From the NCBI RefSeq assembly GCF_965638725.1, contig NC_134959.1, forward strand, positions 15,053,417 through 15,117,416: a stretch of 64,000 nucleotides of DNA, written 5' to 3'. The translations under genes and the position numbers were made by a program. Source of the DNA: Aptenodytes patagonicus (Eukaryota; Chordata; Aves; Sphenisciformes; Spheniscidae). Below are positions 27,401 to 42,400 of this stretch, piece by piece (position 1 is the first letter of the stretch; every line of letters starts with the position of its first letter). Under the pieces are notes generated by a model. The model did no database searches. It was not told the DNA's origin and saw only the letters and a program-made list of their open reading frames with translations.

Positions 27401-30400
27401 GAACTAATTTAGAAGTTCGTGAATAGGGCTGGTTAGTTAACTATTAGGAGTGTGTAAGAAGGCATAGAGTAGGTTTGTCATCTTGGCAGCTACTGCTTAA
27501 AAATATTTTTTTAATTTTTACGTACATGCAAGCAGTGGTATGTGCTTTAATACACATACAGAAGCAAAATTACAGATGTGTATGCTATATGGAGAAAAAA
27601 TATTCTTCAGTGCAACTCAAGTAATTAACAGGTATATGATTCTGAAACATAGGTGGTGGGTTTTTTTTTTAAACAGGTATAGCTACTGTATTTTGGAATT
27701 ATGATTAGGATTTTATCCTTCTCTCTGCCCAACAATAAAGCTCAAGTTGTTTTTAATGAGCATGAGATAGTGATGTTTTTGTAAGCAGTCTCTAGTTCTG
27801 CAAGCACAATCATAAATATCAGGTACCTAGGTAACTAATGCTGATTTTTTGCTTGAGCAGCTAATATGCCCCTTTAGAGCTTGGGCAGAAAAGCTCTAGC
27901 AAATTTTATTGTGGCACTTTAAGAGGGTGTGATCCTATAGCTAAGTCAGAAGAGAGAGAGAGAGAGAGTGATAATTCCTCAGCTGTTTCCAGGTAAAGCC
28001 TTTCATTTTAGCTCAGACTGCTGATGAAAGTGGGTTTTAAGGTGCTGGACTGTGAATTAGACTGGGGAGGAGCAGGTACGTGTTCTGTTGACTTTGAAGA
28101 GAACCGAATTCTCCAATAAGCCACCAGAAGCAAAATTTTAAACCTTGGCAGCAAGATTTACTGGAATTTATCAAAGCTGTTAGCCAGCATTTTTGCCTGC
28201 AGTCTTCCAATAAAACCAGAGTCCAAGTCAAACGCCCTTGAAAATTGTTGCTTAACCATTTTTCACAGTTATTTTATATTTTAAGTTTCAAATAACAGGA
28301 AGACAACACTGTGGACTTGCTGTATAAGTTTAATTTCAGAAACAATCCTCTATCTGGATTTCCTAAGCCACTGATACATAATTCATTTCAGTGAAAGTGA
28401 GACATTATGCAAATTACAGCTAGTGACTATTACCTGTTACTAATGACTTGGAAACCCATTATATGCTGAATGATATGAATGAAACCCACCTTAGCATTTG
28501 GAGTAGCTTTAATTGTCCATATGCAGTCAACTGCTTGTCCTGGTTTTGTTTTTCCTTCTTGTTCTACTTGACTGGAACGTACTATTCCATCGGCTCCCGA
28601 GAGCTCAAATTGGCAGTCTAGGGAGAACACACACCTTGCTGTCAAATGCAGTATGATATTAATTTAAAATTTCATGTATAAACAAATTGTTACTGTAATA
28701 CTAGACCTGGGATGGGATTTAAAATACCTCCTAGGTAAGTGAAGTCAGGATCTGTAATAGAAAGAAGTCATGAATCACAGGGGCTATCAATGCTTGAGAA
28801 TCACTTCAAGGTTTAATATAATCTGAAGATTATGTCCATTTTTTATTATGTCACAATAAAAATTGCCAGAAAGTTTACTGAATCAATTGGAGGGTACAGA
28901 GACAATCTTTTTTTAGATGATAACATTATTCCACAAAGATTGACCTTATCTGAATAAGATAATTCTATACTGACAGTTCAGATTTCCAGCATAACACCAA
29001 AAATTACTATTGGCTATTTTGCTCCTACATTACATTCTGAATTTAACTATGCCAGTTTTCACTGAAATCATTGGCGCTCCACAAGAGTACCGGGGATCTT
29101 TCTGTGTGCGTCATTTTTATCAGATTGCTGTCTGTCTAGTTCTGAACAATTTGAAGTTTAGTAGAATATATCAACACTTTGAAATTGCTAATTGCTATTA
29201 ATAAAGAATATAAAGAAGGACAGTTCAATACTAAAGATCCTTTTTCCTTGGGTACCCATGCCTCTTCTATTAGGCCGAGTAGCACGGTTCTAGACATCAT
29301 TTATGAAGGCAGAATTTCACCTTGATTGCTCCTCTATCTTCTCTCTTCTAAATGTGACGTGTAGGTAGTGTATGTATCTGTAGTATATACTGTAGTAGTA
29401 TACTGTATGCATACTACTAGCGAGTTAAGAATATACTTTTTCATAATGGTTAACTGATGGTACTTGACTTTACTGGGACCAGGGCTTGGCTAAAAATGAG
29501 TCTGTAATGGGCTGGGATGTCCAAGGCTTACACTTCAGTGATCAGGTTAGTGTTTCCTCACAAATCAGCATAGAAACTCACAAGATGCACCCATTTGCAG
29601 CTGTGGCATAAAAAAATCACCATAGAAATCATAGTGTGTGTATGTGTGTGAAATGTTAGTCTATGCAAAGAAAGCACTAGTTCATGCAGAAGTGCATGCC
29701 TGTTTTGTACAAAATTCTTTTCCAAACGAAGTTCCAGAATTTGGCTCTTTCTGTGGTCCTCTAAATGTTTTTCTGTATAGGGAGTTTATCACTTCCCCTA
29801 AAATGCCTCAGTCCTGAGCTTAAGACTCAGGACAGCTGAGAAAATGCCTTCTTTGCCCTCCTCTGTTTTAGTTACCTATAGTGAAATCTATGATCACTAT
29901 ATGCAAAATTCTGCAAGAGATTTTCAACCTTCTTTGTGAACTGATTTTTTTTTTTTAAGTGGGAGGTGTATGTGCATGTCCCCTTCCACTTTCACAATCC
30001 CAAAATATTTTACCACACTCTATGTAAATGCAGATGAAAGAAAAATATCAGTCCTTCAGTTGCTGCAATCTACTGTGAAAATAATATACAGTTTAAATGT
30101 ATATTTAAAGTTCAGCCTGGAACTAGGCTAAGTTAGTTTTGAAAGTTAGCAAAATGTCTAAGTACTGTCCCTATGAAAACATTTTAGCACGTTATTCCCA
30201 GTCAACTGGTCACCATGTTTCCAAGTTTCACCAGAGTTTCCAAGTCTAAATCCCTAGCAAGGTATACAGTTCTATAAGCAGCAATACATAATCATGTATA
30301 GTGTTTTCATGTGCTGTAGGGGTAAAGATGACATTAAAGTTATGCCTGTGTATACATTTATAGTAGTAGTAGAGCTGACATTTGTATACTGTCCTTTGTC

Positions 30401-33400
30401 CCAAAGGACAATAAAATGCTGGTAACTACACGTATAGTATCTATGAAGTACAGCAGTCAAGCATTGCACATGGACATCAGGTCAAATTTTCTTGTAAAAA
30501 GAATGCTCTGCCAGTTTTAAGTGGCCCCACAGAGGAGATATACTTTTTGTTTGTCTAAAGGCACTGTCAGCATATTATACTCTCCTTCATACCCTGTAAA
30601 CTACACCGTACTTTGAGCCAAGAACAATTCTGTTGTCTGAGCCTGTGGTCTGAGGGAATCTAGTTATACTGGGAGCTGTTGCTTGGACTGTATAGATACT
30701 TCCTCTGGCTTTTCAGAATGGAGATTTAAAATGTTTTGCATCTGGCTGGAAGTGCTATTGTAGATTTGCTTCAGGTGTTCTTGTCATAGTGTCTTATATT
30801 CCTAGAATTTAGGCTGTTGAAAATGCCAGCTATTTGCCTACATAAATGCTCTTTCCATTACTGCCACTGGTGAAACTGGTACAAGTTAGAGTAACAAAGA
30901 GGGAAGCTGCTAAAGCCTTCAGCATGAACAAGATCAACTGACTTCTTCACTAGCAAACTATAGACCTGTAATTCCCTTCAGTCAATTTTCCAAAGTGGTT
31001 TTAGTCAAGTATGCTGTAGGATTAGCAGGACTGAGACTGTAACTATCGCATTGTCACTTTGCCTTCATAAGCACTTATGAAATACAGCTCTAGACTGCCA
31101 GCATAAACACATCTACAGAGTTCAATGGGAGCACAGCATCATTAACTCGGTCAAAATTTTAGGCATCTTTACCTGGTATAAATGAGTACTTTGCTTGAAA
31201 TCCCTTTCCTTCCAGCTCTTCATCAGAAGTAAACTTGATCCACATAAATCTCCCTGTTGATCTAATTAGTGCAGGACTTTTCAGACCACAGTAACGATTA
31301 ATGAGAGGGGAGAAACCAAAAGGTCCATCTCGAACCTCCAGATGATCAAACCGACATTCAAATGAGGGTTCTATGTAATAAGGTTCATCAAAGGTCAACT
31401 CAATTCTTTGTCGTGGAGCAGCTAGACATAAAAAATCGAGCAAAAGATTAAATGAAGATCTATATAAAAAACACATTAAGACATGAAATAATGAAGAGAC
31501 ACAACAAGATAAACACAGCAAGATAAAAAAGAGACTGGAAAATTCTCAAAATACATCTGGCAGTCTGCTATAAAAACTCAGATACACTGTAATAAAAATT
31601 TTAAAAATGATTGTGTAGAAGATACTTTTTCATGGAATTTTATGGAATTTTTTTGCTTGCTGATCTTTATTGTTGAACATTCAGAAATGACATAAATTTA
31701 ATGCAGCACATATAGTAGATATTAACATATATGCAAAGGTACTCAAACAAGTTTTAATATTAAGATATAAATTAAAACCAGTGTTCTGTGAAAGCAAAGT
31801 ACATAAAAAAGGACAAAACATTGAGGGACGCAGAAAAGAATGGAAAAGAAAAAGATACGAAGAACTACTCACTGGTATATTTCCTAAACATTAAGCCTAA
31901 ATTTGCAGATCCTTTGGCAGGAGACATCTTTTATTAGAATATTCAGAGACGTGTAAATGCTTTATATATATTATTAATATGCAGGTGCCTGCAGATGTTG
32001 GTAATTCTGAACCAGTGACAGCCTAACATCAGGATTTGGATCAGACCCCTAAATCCTGATGAGACGCAGCTATGGCTACTTTGTGACTGGACTATCATAT
32101 CTGTAGTTTGGAACCATGACTTTATATTGTATAAATAGCTTTAGTGTTTCTTGTTCTTGTCATCTATTGAGCTACATGAACTTTCAGATACTAATTGGTA
32201 TCTGGAGTGACAGCATTAAAGAATCACATGCTGTCTGCTTCTTCTGAATGCAAAAAGGATTTACTTACATGTCTCTAACACTCTGTTTAGACCTTATGCC
32301 TTACTTATACAGAAGTTAAAAACATTTGTAGCTGTTTGCACGTATTGGCAGTGGTCTGCAGGAAGGACCATATCTTAGCTAGAAGTTGTGGAGGGTCTTT
32401 GTCTCCACTCAGGTACCCATAATGTTTCTGTATAGGGACGGTGAGGACAGAGGCGTGGAAACCGATTCCGTGCCCCATGGAAACTGCCTTGCACAAGGGA
32501 GATCCAGCAATGGATCTGGTATGTTCGAACTCTGAAGCTGGACAGGGTATCTGCCCTCCAGTGCCTTCACTGGCAGGGAAGATGCAAAACTACAGATGTG
32601 CATGCATACAAGCAAAAATGAGGGTATCTATGAAGCAGTACTATACTGTACAAATAAAAACTCACTGAAACATATTACTTGAAATATTTCAATTAATTGA
32701 TATGAATCTGATGATTAAGCTGACTAACTTTTTAGCTGACTTCAATGGGGTTTGGGTGCATTCTAATAAGAGGAAAAAATAATTAGTGCGTCCCAAGTCT
32801 TGCAGGCTTTATCCAAGATATTCGCATTGGAATGTGGTTTTGTTCTAGTTAATGAAATTTTTTGTCCTCATCACGTAATTTTAATAGTGACCTCAGCAGC
32901 GCTAACAAATCTCCATATTTTTAGTACAGTGCTATGGCAGTCAGATGTGTCTTTTTTATTAATAAAGGACAGCATAAAGATTTTCTGCTTGCAAGATAGA
33001 CAGAATATAGTCTTCAACCATCTTTTGCAGTTTGTTATCAGCAATATTGGAAGTGATATTATGATAACAACCTAGAATTTTTATCTTAATAGTTCTGTGC
33101 CTTCATAAATTACAGTAGATCTGATGCTGCTTTTTCTGGCTCTGAGGGTATGTCTTACTCCATGTAGCTAATTCCTGAATGTTTGCGTTTTCTATTAATT
33201 TGTTATTATTACTTCAGAGACCAAATTCAGCTTCTTGTTCAACCAAATGACTGCAGAATTGATTATATTACCAGTATGGCTATACAATACTTGACAGTAA
33301 AGTAAAATTTCACAGTTTTAAAGGTTCAAGATTACCCATTTAACAGTAAGATTGCAACACAACAAAACAGAAATGCAGCATGTACCTTCTAAGATATAGA

Positions 33401-36400
33401 TGCACTCTTGATTTGGTGGGTACATGTTAGGGTAGTTTGGTGAAGCAAAATGTCCTCCATTACTTGTCCGTACCCAATTGTCACACTGGGTAGGAGGAAT
33501 GCGATTCACTCCAATATTTTGCCCACCTTAAGCGAAAAAAAAGTGATCAAAAAAATTTCTCCTGCAAGCATGCAAATTTGACTTTGCAAAAGTAAAACAC
33601 TGACATAACACATATCCTATAAAAGAAGAAAGTAATTTATTTTGGTTGAAAGCCCTCTTACGTGCCACTTGTTAATAGGCAAGGAAATAAGCTAGGAAAA
33701 TCTTACGTTTAATTTAGTGATGTGGTATATACTAAAGAGATCACAGTTTCTGAATATCAAGTATGTCCAGTAATCCTTGGGAAGGGAAGAGAGGGAGTAA
33801 TTTTTTTTGCCCAAACCAGTTTAGGTTTTTTGATGCTCTTCTTTCTAAGTCAAATAGTCACAGTGGCTGCCAATACAGCAGCATTATTTTATGGCTTATG
33901 TCTTCTCCACTCCTATGCAAATATAATCCAAAATATTTGTTAGCTTTTACTATTTTTGGCCCTGATTCCAGAATATACTGAAGTACATGGCCCTTAGATT
34001 GAATAGCTATTTACAATAATTTGCTGGAATACAGAATGCTTATAACAGAATGAATTATAATATGTAAATACACTAAATACAGCAATGGTAGTCAATAAAA
34101 TTACTAGCAATAGGTAGATTGCACTGGTAGCTAAGGGTTTCATTTAAGATCAAAGGTCGTCATCTGGGTGTACAGGGAAATACGATCCTTGACTGAGATT
34201 ATGCAGTTTACTAAGCTAGTGCACCACGCTAGATCATTCGCAAGACCTTTGTTAGTTCAGATTTCCTTATCCAAGGAGAAAGGAGTTGGGAATAATATGA
34301 TCTCTCCGACATTCTTCTCAAGTACCTTTGACCCTTCTCCTTGCTATCAGCAGAACTGGAGAGAAAAAGACACAGGATATGTGTTTTCTGCTAGGTTTTT
34401 CCTAAATCTCACAGGGTGCTCTCATAACGTTATTTATATTTATGCAGTTTTTCTTTGCAGACCTCTGAGAGGGAGTCCATGCTGATACAGGTCTTAGCAG
34501 CCTCCAGTAAATTACATCACCTTCCACTGGTATCTTGGCAGCTTTTTGATTTATGGGGGTGAAAACTTAGTCTCTCCTGCAGAAATTGTTCAGGGAAATT
34601 CTGTAGGTGTCAGTTCAAGGAATTATTCTCTCCTATGTGTGGGTTAATCCCACATACGAGAAAATAAGGTTTGTGAAACTGATGCCTTCCCCACTCAGCA
34701 GGCTTCAAAAATGTTTGTGGGTGGACTATTTGAAAAGCTTGTTGTCAGATACAGAAAACATGAATTTCTGTGGTGGGTTTTTTCCTCCTCTAAGGTCTAA
34801 AACCATAGGACTTTAACTGGGTAAGTGAACGTCTATATTATTTGTGACTGGATGGCTTTGTTCAGTTGGAAAAAAATGCAGTAAATAGGGGGAAAATGGA
34901 AAATACTGGAATTCATATTGGTAATTCAAGAGCTTTTAATACCTGAACACAAATACTTTCTTTCACTTGTATTGCTTAACTAAAAATTATAAAACTGTTA
35001 CATTTTTTGAAAGAAAATCACCAAACCAAAATTGTACCTTGTGTCTTCTGTGCAACGGCAATCCCTTCCACTACAAGGATTGTTACTAGCAACACTGATG
35101 AGAGAAATTGGACAGGAAAAACATCAGTAATTCATCAAAATTATAGACCATTTTCTGCAGTCTTGATTCATGCAAATCCTAGAATCACTAACCAAAACAA
35201 ATCGGAACATACAAAAATACGTAATTCATTTATGTGCTTTCTTAAAATTTCAACTTTAGAAAACCAGTGCAGTCTAAGTGCACTGTCGGTTCTTCTTCCA
35301 GGTTCCTTAAGAAAGCGTATATGAGAATAGTAATTTATTGTTTGAGGGGACTTTAAGAATATTTTCTAGAGTATCTACTAATTTGCAAGCATTTTATAAA
35401 ATTAACTGGTATCTATCTTCTATAGAACTTTTATATCCTGAAACAAGATGTTTCACTGCCATATTGAGCCATATTTATCCTAAAACTCCATATGCATAAC
35501 GTGTACAAAAGTCTTCTCCATCTTCCAAGAAATTAATCAGGACCACAGGAGACACTGCATGGTCTTATCCCTACATGGATTTCAGGAGCGCTATAGAACT
35601 GTGCTTGCAAGACTGGTTGTTGTGATGCTGCCACAATACCGGTGATTTCTGCAAATGATGTGGCAGTAGAAAACGAGCAGACACAAGACAGTCTGAGTAG
35701 TGACAACAGCTAGGATGTGGACTCTGTTAGGATGTACAATGTTGCAAGCACTCTGGTTTGCTGAAGTATTGTGTTAGTCTCAGCTGTTGGTACATGCTGG
35801 CATTTTCTAGATTTGAATTGACTAATTATTGGACCTGTTAAAGATTTTGTTATACTCTTTCCCCCAACCCTCTTTCCCCTCCCCTCCCCCAAAAGAAGCT
35901 GTCTAGATGGTTTTGCTTTTGGCCTTCCCCTTATGTCTACACTTTTGTTGCACCTAAGAAGTGTCAGTTTGAACAGCACATATTAAAGATTCCATATTCC
36001 ACTGTTCATCAACAGTTTTAAAGCAGGCTTAATGTCCAGATTTTCCTAAAATGCTTTGTCTCCTCAAATTGTTAGGGATTACCAGTAAGGGAAAAGAGAA
36101 TGAAATAGAGTATATAATTATGCTACTCTTCAAATCTTTCATTTACTTCTATCTTGAGTACCTCTACAATTCTGGACACATATCTTGGAGAAGTAGCTAA
36201 GTAGGCTAGGACTCTTTGCCCTGGGCAGAAGCTGGCTGAGGGGAGATAGGATACAAGTTATAAAATCACGAGTGTCATTGAGATGGTGAATAGAGAGCAA
36301 CTACTTGTTGCCTCTTGCAATGCAAGAACCAGGGGGTATCGGACAAAGCTAGCAGGTGGCATGTTCAAAGTAAATGAAGATTTTTTTTTTTTTTTTTTTT

Positions 36401-39400
36401 TTAATGCGCATACTTCATAACACATCCTTAAGGTAGAAAATTCTGTTTCAGAAACCCCTTAAGCTGTAAGTTGTTGGAAGTCTGGGATAATATTTGGGGC
36501 AAACATAATTTGCTCTACTTTTATACTCTTTCTGAGACCTCTGCTTTTATACCTCTGTGAAAGAAGATATCAGGCTAGATGGACCTTTGATTTGACCTGG
36601 TATGGCCTTTCCCATGTTCTTAATCTACTTGTTAATATTAAGACAGAAAAGCATGGCCTCACCACTGCAGGGGAAAAAAAAGATTTCAGCAGGAATTTTA
36701 TTGTCACATTCAAGAAGTTAATTTTATTTTCCCAATTTTCCCCTCTCGTTGCTCAAGGGTTTTAGTGGCTCGTGCTGAAACGGCATTTTCTCTATCTGTG
36801 ATTTTGCCCTGTGTTGCTGTTAGACTTTCAGCCCTTTAGAGAGTTCCAGAGCAAGCATGCACTGACTGTGAACTACGGTGATCTTGACTGAGGTCATCTA
36901 GATGTATCTACTGTACATCTACTGTAATGTTGGCATAGATATATTATCTTGGGGAAAGACAAAAGGAATCAAAGTCTGCCCCTGAAAGTGTGCATCTAGC
37001 GTTTGTGTTTTATTACTGCTGCCCTTTCTTCTCTCTACCCATATTAAAACAGATTGTATATCATTATGAGACTTTCCTTACCAACAACTGCTTTTTCCCT
37101 TGTAAGTTGAGTTTACAACTGTGGGTGTTCTAAAATACCATATGGGTCTTGCAAACACGTGTTATGTTCCTAGAAGCTTATTTGATTTTTAGGGATGGAT
37201 TATGAGATAGCAGGTTAAGACTTAGGTAGTTTTGCAATTTCCATCTTTGCAATAATTCTGTATTTTCATCAATATTAATATACTGAAAATATACTTCCTA
37301 ACTGTCCTTATCCCAATACAAATTATCAATCATTAATCATTGCTAACTCAGCCTAGATTGAAAATTCATCCTTCAGAAGAAAGTTATCTAGTACACATTA
37401 CTGGTCTTCAAGTTATGGATGTTCACTAGTCTTTAAAGCAAATAAAATAAACAAATATCCCATCTTTATTAACATATGATTGACATTAGTTTTCAGATAT
37501 TTTTTAGTTTTAATATTTCTTACATAGATGCTACTATTTCAAAATTATTTGCAGTTTATTTTTGTGGCTTCTGTGTTTAAACTGTGCACTCAAAGATCTG
37601 AGTTTAAGTGCATGAACTTATAATGCATTTGTACTCCTGAGATCGCTTGTCCCTAACAGAGAATCTTGATAGTGGTTATAAAGTTGTCTATGTATTTTCT
37701 TTGGTTTTTTCTACACTGGTTTTGGAGCAACACTTCAAAGTTGGCTTTTGTTGTTGAAGTAAACGCAGTTTCCACAATCCTATATAAATCATGTGTCAGT
37801 ATGTTTTTCTGTTGAATTAACCTTTCTTAAAGACGTGCTATGTCCACCCCCTATTTTGCAAGGACACAGCAATCTCTTTACAGCTTTTTTTAGTACAGCT
37901 ATCTACTATGGCTAACACTGTTACAGTATACCTTTTTTTTCTTTTTCACCTTGAAAATACCAGTAAGCATCTATGTTTATTTCAGTGATTGTGCTCTCTT
38001 GTACAGATAAGAGACAACATAAGAATAGATGTTCAGTTCTACAAACCAGTTATTTCCCTTCTTGAAATGATGCGGATACAGAAAGAAGCCTCCTAAAAGG
38101 ACTTCAGAAAATCTGACTGGCTTTCACTAAAGCCTGTGCCGTTTCTATAAATAGTCCAGAGCTGTGTATGTGTGTGTAAGTGCAAAAGAACAGTGCATGT
38201 TTCCTGCAGAACAGCATGGATATGCAGGCAATTACAGGAGATAAATGGGCTGAATATTTGTCTTACTGTCTTCCTTTTGTCATGTTATATGGATAAGTAG
38301 ATACAGTAAGTATGGGCCACCTTCTCTTTGTTCTCTGCCCTTTTCATCCTCTTCATTTTTAATTTCTTCCATCTCTTGCCTTTCCCTGGCAATGCCTATC
38401 CTTCTCATGCTCTCAACAACCCTTAAGATGTATTCAAGGCAGCCTAGGTAGCAAATGTTGAAGGGCCTTCCTTTGCCATTACTTTTTTCCCGGGTGATAG
38501 AACGATAAAGAAAAGAGGTGTCTCTGACTAATACTCTGTATGTGTGCTGTCCTTATCTCTGTGACATTGCTAGCAAAAAGGTGGAGAGACAACTTATATC
38601 TGTTCTTCCTGAGAGTACTGGGCAGGGATGCCTGAGGTAGTGTTGCCTTGAACTGTGTGCATTTATGACACAGTATAACGTGGGATAGCAAACAGGAGTT
38701 TTTTGCCTGAAAACAAGGCCTATCAATGTTCAGGATGAAAGGAAAAGAAAGAAGGAAAAAAAATCAGTCAGGATATTTTTAGACCTTTTAGACTGCTTCC
38801 ATTAACCCATTTTCGTGTGCATTTTAAAAACAACACAGCCATCAGTTGGTGTCGTTAATCCATACCACTTCCTGGAAAAATATTTTTGAATCTCAAAAGA
38901 CTAATTTGAACCATACGAGTCAGGAAGAAGGAAGGAAGATGTCTAGAGAAGAGACAGACCCTGTAGGATGGTGCAATGGAGAGCTAGTGCTAAACCAGTA
39001 TCCTGGTACTGCATGTGGGGACACAGACACAGCAATTAGAACAGACATGAGATACCGAACTACTTTCACTAAAAGTCTTGTAGCACTTTCAGAAGGATGA
39101 AGAATGATCTTGTTATTTCTGATAAACTGAAATTCAAATAGTTATAATGCACCTGAACTCACAACGGGACTCAGTATTCCTCTGCTCCTTCTTTTTTCCT
39201 CTTTTAAATTCTTACATATCACTATGACATGACTGTTCTTCAGTGTGGATGAAAGATAACTCTAGACTCAGCTCCGTATTCTATTATGGTACAGGAAGCA
39301 GAAGCAGTAAGTATCTAAAAATGCCACTTGAACATGGCTTGCTAAAGTAAGCAACAGCACAAACAGTGCAGGATTGCATGACTGCATTGAATATCAAAGG

Positions 39401-42400
39401 GATAGAAGGGTGGGTTTGATTGTTTTGTTTTTAATGGAGGAGTGTGGTGAGAATTCTACTAGAGGACACTGAAATATGGGAGACTGACCTTATAAACTTA
39501 GAGATATTTAGTTGGTAAATATAATAGAGGTTAGTGCTTTTGCACCTTATATTGAGCTTCTACTTCATGATATGTATACTGTAGAAGAGGCTATCATTAA
39601 GTGTAGCCACTGAGGCAGACAGATTGAGGGGCTTCTTTTATTCATGAATCTGGTATTTGCTACACTTTTATTCCACGAACTATGGTGCATACCCTTCTAC
39701 TGCCGTATAAAGATCTGATAGTTTTTACCTGTGTGAACCTTAAGTAGAAATAAAGAAAAAGCAGCAGGATTCTGTCTCTGTTTTTAAAAGAATTGATTTT
39801 TCATTTTCTTCACTTCTTTGCATGAAATATTTTAGATCACATAGCCTGCAGACAGCTGTATAAATTTTTCAGAGTGAAGACACTAACAGTACATTGCAAA
39901 TTCTTATTACTATTCTGTTGTTGAAATAGGCTTATGGAATAATATAAAAGAATCCCCTGAACTGGTGTAATAAACTATGCATTGTTTGCAGGAGTCAAGA
40001 TTTTCTTTGCTGGCATTTCTTAAAATTCTCTAAAACGAATCTAAGCTGCAAAAAAAAAAAAAATTAATTTGTGTATTGAAGTATATAGAGAGAGATTCAC
40101 AAATGAGTGGCTCCTTTTTCTCTTTAAAAATGAGAATAATATAGTTAGTTTTATAGTAAACGGGTGCTCAACCCAATATTGAGAAATCAGTGTGTTGCTC
40201 AGAAAATCAAGTGCTTTAGGCTGCAAATCTGACACATGCTTGTACTTTCTGCAAGATGCATTCTTCAGATTTCATGGGACACAGTACTGCTCTGAGCTCC
40301 CTACGGTATGTCTTTCCTCTGCTCTTTCTGCATACTCTAGGGATCTTCACATATAGAGAAAACAGACTAGATTTGCTGTGTGGCTCTGAGAGCAGTGTCT
40401 GTCTTCAGTGATGACAGTGGGGGATCTATGCATGCAAGGCAAGCTGAATATCAAACTGGGGAACAGTCATGCACAACTGAGAAAAAGAGTGAAAAATTCC
40501 ACCAATTTTTTAAATAACGACTTAATCATTTAGAGTATTACACATTCTTAGTGTAGTGGTAGTCAGAATCCTAGGGATAAAGATGACAGACATTGCTTAA
40601 AGCAGGATTCACTGTTTTATCTCTGTGCTGTACTCCCCGGATTAGGCAGCACCTTGTATACATATAGTCCAAATAGTAATTGGCAGCACGCAGGTCATGC
40701 ATGTTAGAAAAATCGTGCCAGGATGCCTGCTTCTTTCTGGCAGATACAGCCTAGAGTAAGAAATGCTTGATCTTAATTATATACTATGTTTTGCCTTATG
40801 GGAATGAATCCTTTCCTGCATACTATACTTAAATCTAGCTCCTAATTTGCCCTGTGTGCTAAAGTTAATGTTACTTTCAGTAACTGCTAATCACAGCATC
40901 CCAGCTTTTACATCCATTTTTTTCCCATATACATCTAAACATTAACGTTAGCTATTAATGTGGTGGGGACATTTGTGATGTCACATGCTATCTTACTCTC
41001 TGGCAAAGATTATATAGAATCATAGAATCATTGAGGTTGGAAAAGACCGCTAAGATCATCGAGTCCAACCGTTGACCCAACACCACCACCCACTAAACCA
41101 TGTCCCTAAGTGCCTCATCTACTTGTCTTTTAAATACCTCCAGGGATGGGGACTCAACCACTTCCCTGGGCAGCCTGTTCCAATGTTTAACCACTCTTTC
41201 AGTAAAGACATTTTTCCTTACATCCAATCTAAACCTCCCCTGGCGCAACCTGAGGCCATTTCCTCTCGTCCTATCGCTTGTTACTTGGGAGAAGAGACCG
41301 ACACCCACCTCGCTACAACCTCCTTTCAGGGAGTTGTAGAGAGCGATGAGGTCTCCCCTCAGCCTCCTTTTCTCCAGGCTAAACAGTCCCAGTTCCCTCA
41401 GCCGCTCCTCATAAGACTTGTTCTCCAGACCCCTGACCGGCCTCGTTGCCCTTCTCTGGACACGCTCCAGCACCTCGACGTCCTTCTTGGAGTGAGGGGC
41501 CCAAACTGAACACAGTGTTCGAGGTGCGGCCTCACCAGTGCCGAGTACAGGGGCACGATCACTTCCCTACTCCTGCTGACCACACTATTTCTGATACAAG
41601 CCAGGATGCCATTGGCCTTCTCGGCCGCCTGGGCACACTGCCGGCTCATGTTCAGCCGGCTGTCAACCAGCACCCCCAGGTCCTTTTCCGCCAGGCAGCT
41701 TTCCAGCCACTCTTCCCCAAGCCTGTAGCGCTGCATGGGGTTGTTGTGGCCGAAATGCAGGACCCGGCACTTGGCCTTGTTGAACCTCATACAATTGGTC
41801 TGGGCCCATCGATCCAGCCTGTCCAGGTCCCTCTGCAGAGCCTTCCTACCCTTGAGCAGATCAACACTCCCGCCCAACTTGGTGTCATCTGCAAACTGAC
41901 TGAGGGTGCACTCGATCCCCTCATCCAGATCATTGATAAAGATATTGAACAAGACCGGCCCCAAAACTGAGCCCTGGGGAACACAAAGTTCCATATATGC
42001 ACATATATGCAACATAAGTTACTTATATGTGTTTTGGTTGCTTTTAAGGACTCTGATCAAGTGTAGGGTCCCATGATGTTAGATGTTGCACAAATTCAAA
42101 GTGATTGACCGGTCTTCTTGTGAAGAACTTTTGCAATTTAGACAGACAAGGTAAAGTGGGGGAAGGAAGAGAGACACTCTGGATTTTATGTAATTCTGTG
42201 TGGATGGTCACCTCCTTTTCTTTCAGAAAGCTACTTAAGCACATTTCTGATTCAAGCCATTTTTAGCTCAGAAACACAAACTGTAAGTTCCAGGGAATGA
42301 GATTTTTTTTCTCTCTCTCCCTAGCATTTGGTGACATTTGCTAATTGATAAAAGGAATACTGGATTGCATCTGTTGCTGCTTTTTTAGGCAAACAATTCT

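Noticed and set aside
41446-41970. 174-codon plus-strand frame over the young CR1
   Set aside because: It is antisense to the reverse-transcriptase frame, a common by-product in CR1 copies, not a gene.
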